This document shows, in pieces, positions 36,027-39,353 of a DNA stretch of 39,353 nt. A model generated the notes under the pieces. The model was given only the letters and a program-made list of their open reading frames with translations, was not told where the DNA came from and did not search any database. The stretch's first letter is position 1, and every line of letters begins with the position of its first letter. Origin of the DNA: Novosphingobium sp. (GTDB taxonomy: Bacteria; Pseudomonadota; Alphaproteobacteria; Sphingomonadales; Sphingomonadaceae); assembly GCA_027311705.1 (NCBI GenBank), contig DAICYJ010000053.1, forward strand, positions 1 to 39,353, given 5' to 3'. Position numbers and translations under genes: made by a program.

Positions 36027-36530
36027 ATGGTCGAACCGAAACGACCTGCGTCCGGCAAGGTCCGGACGAAGATCGGTGCTGCGCTTGTGCAGGGCGAAGA
36101 CAAGAGCAACCGCCATTGGCGCACAATCTTCCTTGCCGAACTGGCCGAGACATCGAACGTAACTGCCGCATCCGCCGCCGCCGGGGTCCACCCCAGCCGC
36201 CCCTACAAGGTGAAGCGCATGGAACCGGGCTTTGCCCGCGAATGGTACGGCGCGCTGCTGGAAGGATACGAGCACCTGGAGATGGAATTGCTGCACCGCT
36301 TGCGGTTTGGCGATCCCAAGGAAACAGACCGGAAATTCGACAACGCCAATGCCATGCGCCAGCTGGCGACGCACCGCGATTCGGTAGCCCGCGAACGGGC
36401 GATCCGCGACAACGAGGACGTTGGCGCGATCAAGGCTTCGATCGAGGCCAAGCTGTGTGGGCTGCGCGAGAAGATCCTGGCGCGCCGGGCGGGCACCGAT
36501 GGCTTTGTCTCGGTGCAGGATAATGGTTGA
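36027..36530 (+). CDS. Small terminase subunit-like protein (GTA gp1-like)
   Basis: HWRTIFLAELAETSNVTAASAAAGVHPSRPYKVKRMEPGFAREWYGALLEGYEHLEMELLHRLRFGD; 8-nt overlap with terminase large subunit. Confidence 0.75.
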   Translation: MVEPKRPASGKVRTKIGAALVQGEDKSNRHWRTIFLAELAETSNVTAASAAAGVHPSRPYKVKRMEPGFAREWYGALLEGYEHLEMELLHRLRFGDPKETDRKFDNANAMRQLATHRDSVARERAIRDNEDVGAIKASIEAKLCGLREKILARRAGTDGFVSVQDNG

Positions 36531-37857
36531 AATTGCCCCGGATACCGAGGCGTTGGCCTGGATCGCCGAGGCGACCGAAAGCGATTTGGCGGACTTTGTC
36601 GACAAGATGGGCGAGGAAGAGGCGCAACTGTGGCGCTGGCTGTGGCTGACCGAAGCAAGGACATCGCAAATGGCCCCGGACGGCGACTGGCGACTGTGGC
36701 TGGTGATGGCCGGACGCGGGTTCGGCAAAACACGCGCAGGTGCCGAATGGGTTCGTGCGGTGGCGGAGGCCGATCCTGATGCGCGGATCGCGCTGGTGGC
36801 GGCTTCGCTGCACGAGGCGCGCAGCGTGATGGTGGAAGGCGAAAGCGGCCTGATGGCCGTGTGCCCTCCCCGCCATCGACCACGGTATGAGCCTTCGCTG
36901 CGGCGCATCGTGTGGCCCAACGGCGCGCAGGCGCTGCTCTATTCGGCAGCAGAGCCCGAAGCCTTGCGTGGCCCGCAACATAGCCATGCCTGGTGCGACG
37001 AGATAGCCAAGTGGGACGACGTCAACGGGCAGGCCCATCGTTCATGGGACAACCTGCTGCTGGGCCTGCGAATGGGCGACCGGCCGCGTGTGGTCGCCAC
37101 GACGACGCCGCGCGCCGTGCCGCTGGTGCGGCGGTTGCTGGACCAGAGCGACGACGTGATCGTGACGCGTGGCAGCACGCGGGACAATATCGCCAACCTG
37201 CCCAGCCGGTTCATCGCCGACGTGGAGCGCGAGTTTGCAGGCACTTTGCTGGGTCGGCAGGAACTGGATGGCGAATTGATCGAGGACCTGCCCGGCGCGC
37301 TGTGGACGCGGGGCCTGCTGGAACGCTGCCGCGAAGCGGCTGCCCCGGCAATGACACGGGTGGTGGTGGGAGTAGATCCTCCGGCGAGCGCGCATGGCGA
37401 TGCCTGCGGGATTATAGTCTGCGGGATCGGAGAAGATGGAATCGCACGGGTTCTGGCTGATACGTCTGTCGAGAAAGCCAGCCCGGAGCGATGGGCCCGC
37501 GCCGTTGCGGACGCCGCGCAAGCCTGGTCTGCGGACCGGGTGGTGGCCGAGGCGAACCAGGGTGGAGCAATGGTGGAAGCGGTGCTGCGCGCCGCAAACG
37601 CCGTGCTGCCCCTGCGCCTTGTTCACGCAAGCCGCGGCAAGACGGCGCGGGCCGAACCGGTGGCGGCTTTGTATGAAGCCGGCCGGGTGCGGCACAGCGG
37701 GCTTTTTGCCCGGCTGGAAGACGAGCTTTGCGGGTTCCTGCCCGGCGGCACCTACCAGGGGCCGGGCAGGAGTCCCGACCGGGCGGACGCCTGCGTTTGG
37801 GCGCTGACCGACCTGATGCTGGGCCGCGTGGGCGAGCCACGGATCTGGTTCGACTGA
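36523..37857 (+). CDS. Terminase large subunit / DNA packaging ATPase (GTA gp2-like)
   Basis: LVMAGRGFGKTRAGAEWVR (Walker A), ALRGPQHSHAWCDEIAKW (Walker B region), VVATTTPRAVPLVRRLL; C-terminal nuclease-like VVGVDPPASAHGDACGIIV. Confidence 0.92.
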   Translation: MVEIAPDTEALAWIAEATESDLADFVDKMGEEEAQLWRWLWLTEARTSQMAPDGDWRLWLVMAGRGFGKTRAGAEWVRAVAEADPDARIALVAASLHEARSVMVEGESGLMAVCPPRHRPRYEPSLRRIVWPNGAQALLYSAAEPEALRGPQHSHAWCDEIAKWDDVNGQAHRSWDNLLLGLRMGDRPRVVATTTPRAVPLVRRLLDQSDDVIVTRGSTRDNIANLPSRFIADVEREFAGTLLGRQELDGELIEDLPGALWTRGLLERCREAAAPAMTRVVVGVDPPASAHGDACGIIVCGIGEDGIARVLADTSVEKASPERWARAVADAAQAWSADRVVAEANQGGAMVEAVLRAANAVLPLRLVHASRGKTARAEPVAALYEAGRVRHSGLFARLEDELCGFLPGGTYQGPGRSPDRADACVWALTDLMLGRVGEPRIWFD

Positions 37858-37910
37858 GATTGCGGGGGTGGTGACCGGCGTGGCCCACCCCCGATCAGAA
37901 GCACGAAAGC

Positions 37911-37940
37911 CACCCCAACCCCTCTCCCCAGTGGGAGGAG
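37911..37940. repeat. Degenerate copy of palindromic repeat family A between terminase and portal genes
   Basis: CACCCCAACCCCTCTCCCCAGTGGGAGGAG resembles the reverse complement of copy 1 (CCACCCCTAACCCCTCCCGCAAGCGGGAGGGG). Confidence 0.45.
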
Positions 37941-37990
37941 TGATGAACGCCCCTCCGGGGTTCTCCGATCATTTTTCGGAAAGGCACGAC

Positions 37991-39157
37991 ATGTCATTTT
38001 TGCAGAGCCTGGCCTCCGCCTTCAAGGGCGAGGCGGTGACCCCGCGCGCGCCCTTGGGACGCAGTTTCATTTCGCCGTGGGCCGAAGCCTTCGACTGGCG
38101 CGGCGGCGATGCGCGGGGGCCGTTGAATTACCCTCTGGCGATCCGTGAAGCCTATCTGAAGAACCCGGTGGCGCAGCGTGCGGTGCGGCTGGTGGCCGAA
38201 AGCATCGGCGGCGCGCCGGTGGCTGCTTCCGACCCTGTGCTGGGCAAGCTGGTGAGCGCGACGAGCGCCGGGCAAGGCCTGCTGGAAACGCTGGCGAGCC
38301 AGCTGCTGCTGCATGGCAATGGATACGTGCAGGTTCTGCGCGATGCCGAGGGCGAGGTTGCCGAGCTTTACGCCCTGCGGCCCGACCGCGTGTCCATCGT
38401 ACCCGACGCCGGCGGGTGGCCCACTGCGTTCCAGTACAAGGTGGGCGAGCGGGCGATGGTGCTCGACGCGGTGGACGAATGGGGCCGCGCCAACGTGATC
38501 CACATTCGCGCGTTCCATCCTTCCGACGACCATTACGGTGCCGGCTGCCTGGAAGCGGCCGACGAGGCGGTGGCCATCCACAATTCGGCGGCGCGCTGGA
38601 ATCGGGCATTGCTCGACAATGCGGCGCGTCCTTCCGGGGCACTGGTTTACGATCCGGGCGATCCGGGCGCTGCGCTGAGCGCGGAGCAGTTCGAGCGGAT
38701 CAAGGCCGAGCTTGCTGCCGCCTATTCCGGGCAGGTCAACGCCGGGCGGCCGATGCTGCTGGAAGGCGGGCTGAAGTGGCAGAACATGTCGCTGACCCCG
38801 GCGGACATGGACTTTGCCACGCTGAAAGCGGCGGCCGCGCGCGACATTGCGCTCGCGTTTGGCGTGCCGCCGATGCTGATGGGCCTGCCGGGCGACAACA
38901 CTTATGCCAACTATCGCGAGGCCAACCGCGCGCTGTGGCGGCTGACGCTGCTGCCGCTGGCCGGCAAGATCCTGTCGGCGTTGACGCAGGGACTCGACGC
39001 TTGGTTCCCCGATGCGACGCTGACCGTTGATCTGGATCGCGTGACCGCGCTGGCAGAAGACCGGCAGCAGTTGTGGTCGCAAGTTTCGGCCGCCGATTTC
39101 CTTTCCAACGACGAGAAACGGCAAATGCTGGGCATCGCTGCGGAGGCGGCACGATGA
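37991..39157 (+). CDS. HK97-family phage portal protein (GTA gp3-like)
   Basis: YPLAIREAYLKNPVAQRAVRLVAESIGGAPV, LLHGNGYVQVLRD, MGLPGDNTYANYREANRALWRLTLLPLAGKI. Confidence 0.94.
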   Translation: MSFLQSLASAFKGEAVTPRAPLGRSFISPWAEAFDWRGGDARGPLNYPLAIREAYLKNPVAQRAVRLVAESIGGAPVAASDPVLGKLVSATSAGQGLLETLASQLLLHGNGYVQVLRDAEGEVAELYALRPDRVSIVPDAGGWPTAFQYKVGERAMVLDAVDEWGRANVIHIRAFHPSDDHYGAGCLEAADEAVAIHNSAARWNRALLDNAARPSGALVYDPGDPGAALSAEQFERIKAELAAAYSGQVNAGRPMLLEGGLKWQNMSLTPADMDFATLKAAAARDIALAFGVPPMLMGLPGDNTYANYREANRALWRLTLLPLAGKILSALTQGLDAWFPDATLTVDLDRVTALAEDRQQLWSQVSAADFLSNDEKRQMLGIAAEAAR

Positions 39158-39353
39158 AGCGCGAGGACATGCTGGCGCGGCTGCTGGCGCAGGCCGGGAC
39201 CGAGGGTTCCGAGATGATCACGCTGCGCGCGATCGTGGAAGAGGCAAGCGATCTTGGCGCGGTGCGCGTGCTGGAACGCATGGGCCTGGCCGACGAGGGC
39301 GCGCACGAAGACCTGGCCGAATTGCGCGAACTGCTGCGAGCCTGGCGCGATGC
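39154..39353 (+). CDS. Hypothetical protein of the GTA-like cluster (DUF6127-like), truncated by window end
   Basis: MKREDMLARLLAQAGTEGSEMITLRAIVEEASDLGAVRVLERMGLADEGAHEDLAELRELLRAWRDA...; ATG overlaps the portal stop. Confidence 0.6.
   Translation, partial: MKREDMLARLLAQAGTEGSEMITLRAIVEEASDLGAVRVLERMGLADEGAHEDLAELRELLRAWRD

Noticed and set aside
36027-39353. Active prophage
   Set aside because: No integrase, repressor or att-like repeats visible; order fits a GTA. The truncated window prevents a firm exclusion.
1-39353. tRNA, rRNA or IS elements
   Set aside because: No cloverleaf, rRNA segment, transposase ORF or IS-type terminal repeats were recognised by eye; tRNAscan/Infernal would be needed to exclude small RNAs fully.

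Overview
This 39.35 kb window is a GC-rich, gene-dense alphaproteobacterial chromosome segment, most likely sphingomonad. That call is inferred from serine palmitoyltransferase, a GTA-like cluster, DivK and ubiB-coaBC-dut synteny. Most of it is core housekeeping. In order: ubiB 3' end, acyltransferase, coaBC, dut; trpS, murJ, secB; a Tim44-domain protein, mltA, an Smr-domain protein; dapE, GST, SDR, engB, yidC, yidD, rnpA, rpmH; a HisKA_2-type histidine kinase; a CDC48-type double AAA ATPase; a second acyltransferase, a USP, LysR and SCOT subunits A/B; a second GST; a chain of overlapping genes (COG3146, GDPD, RidA, HAD, DUF3572); divK; a Pycsar-effector-like TM protein; ACP, spt and an SGNH hydrolase; usg and a VTT protein; and the 5' end of a GTA/HK97-like cluster (TerS-like, TerL, portal). 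The least explained features are: (1) a small GIY-YIG nuclease gene bracketed by inverted 32-bp copies of a palindromic repeat, with a third copy alongside; the three copies show compensatory changes in the hairpin stem; (2) a second palindrome family (CCCCTCCCGC-tt-GCGGGAGGGG plus a tail) with one copy in-frame inside the Smr-domain CDS; (3) an orphan PycTM-like protein with no cyclase nearby; (4) a candidate sRNA with an intrinsic terminator. All calls come from reading the sequence and supplied translations; no database search was run.
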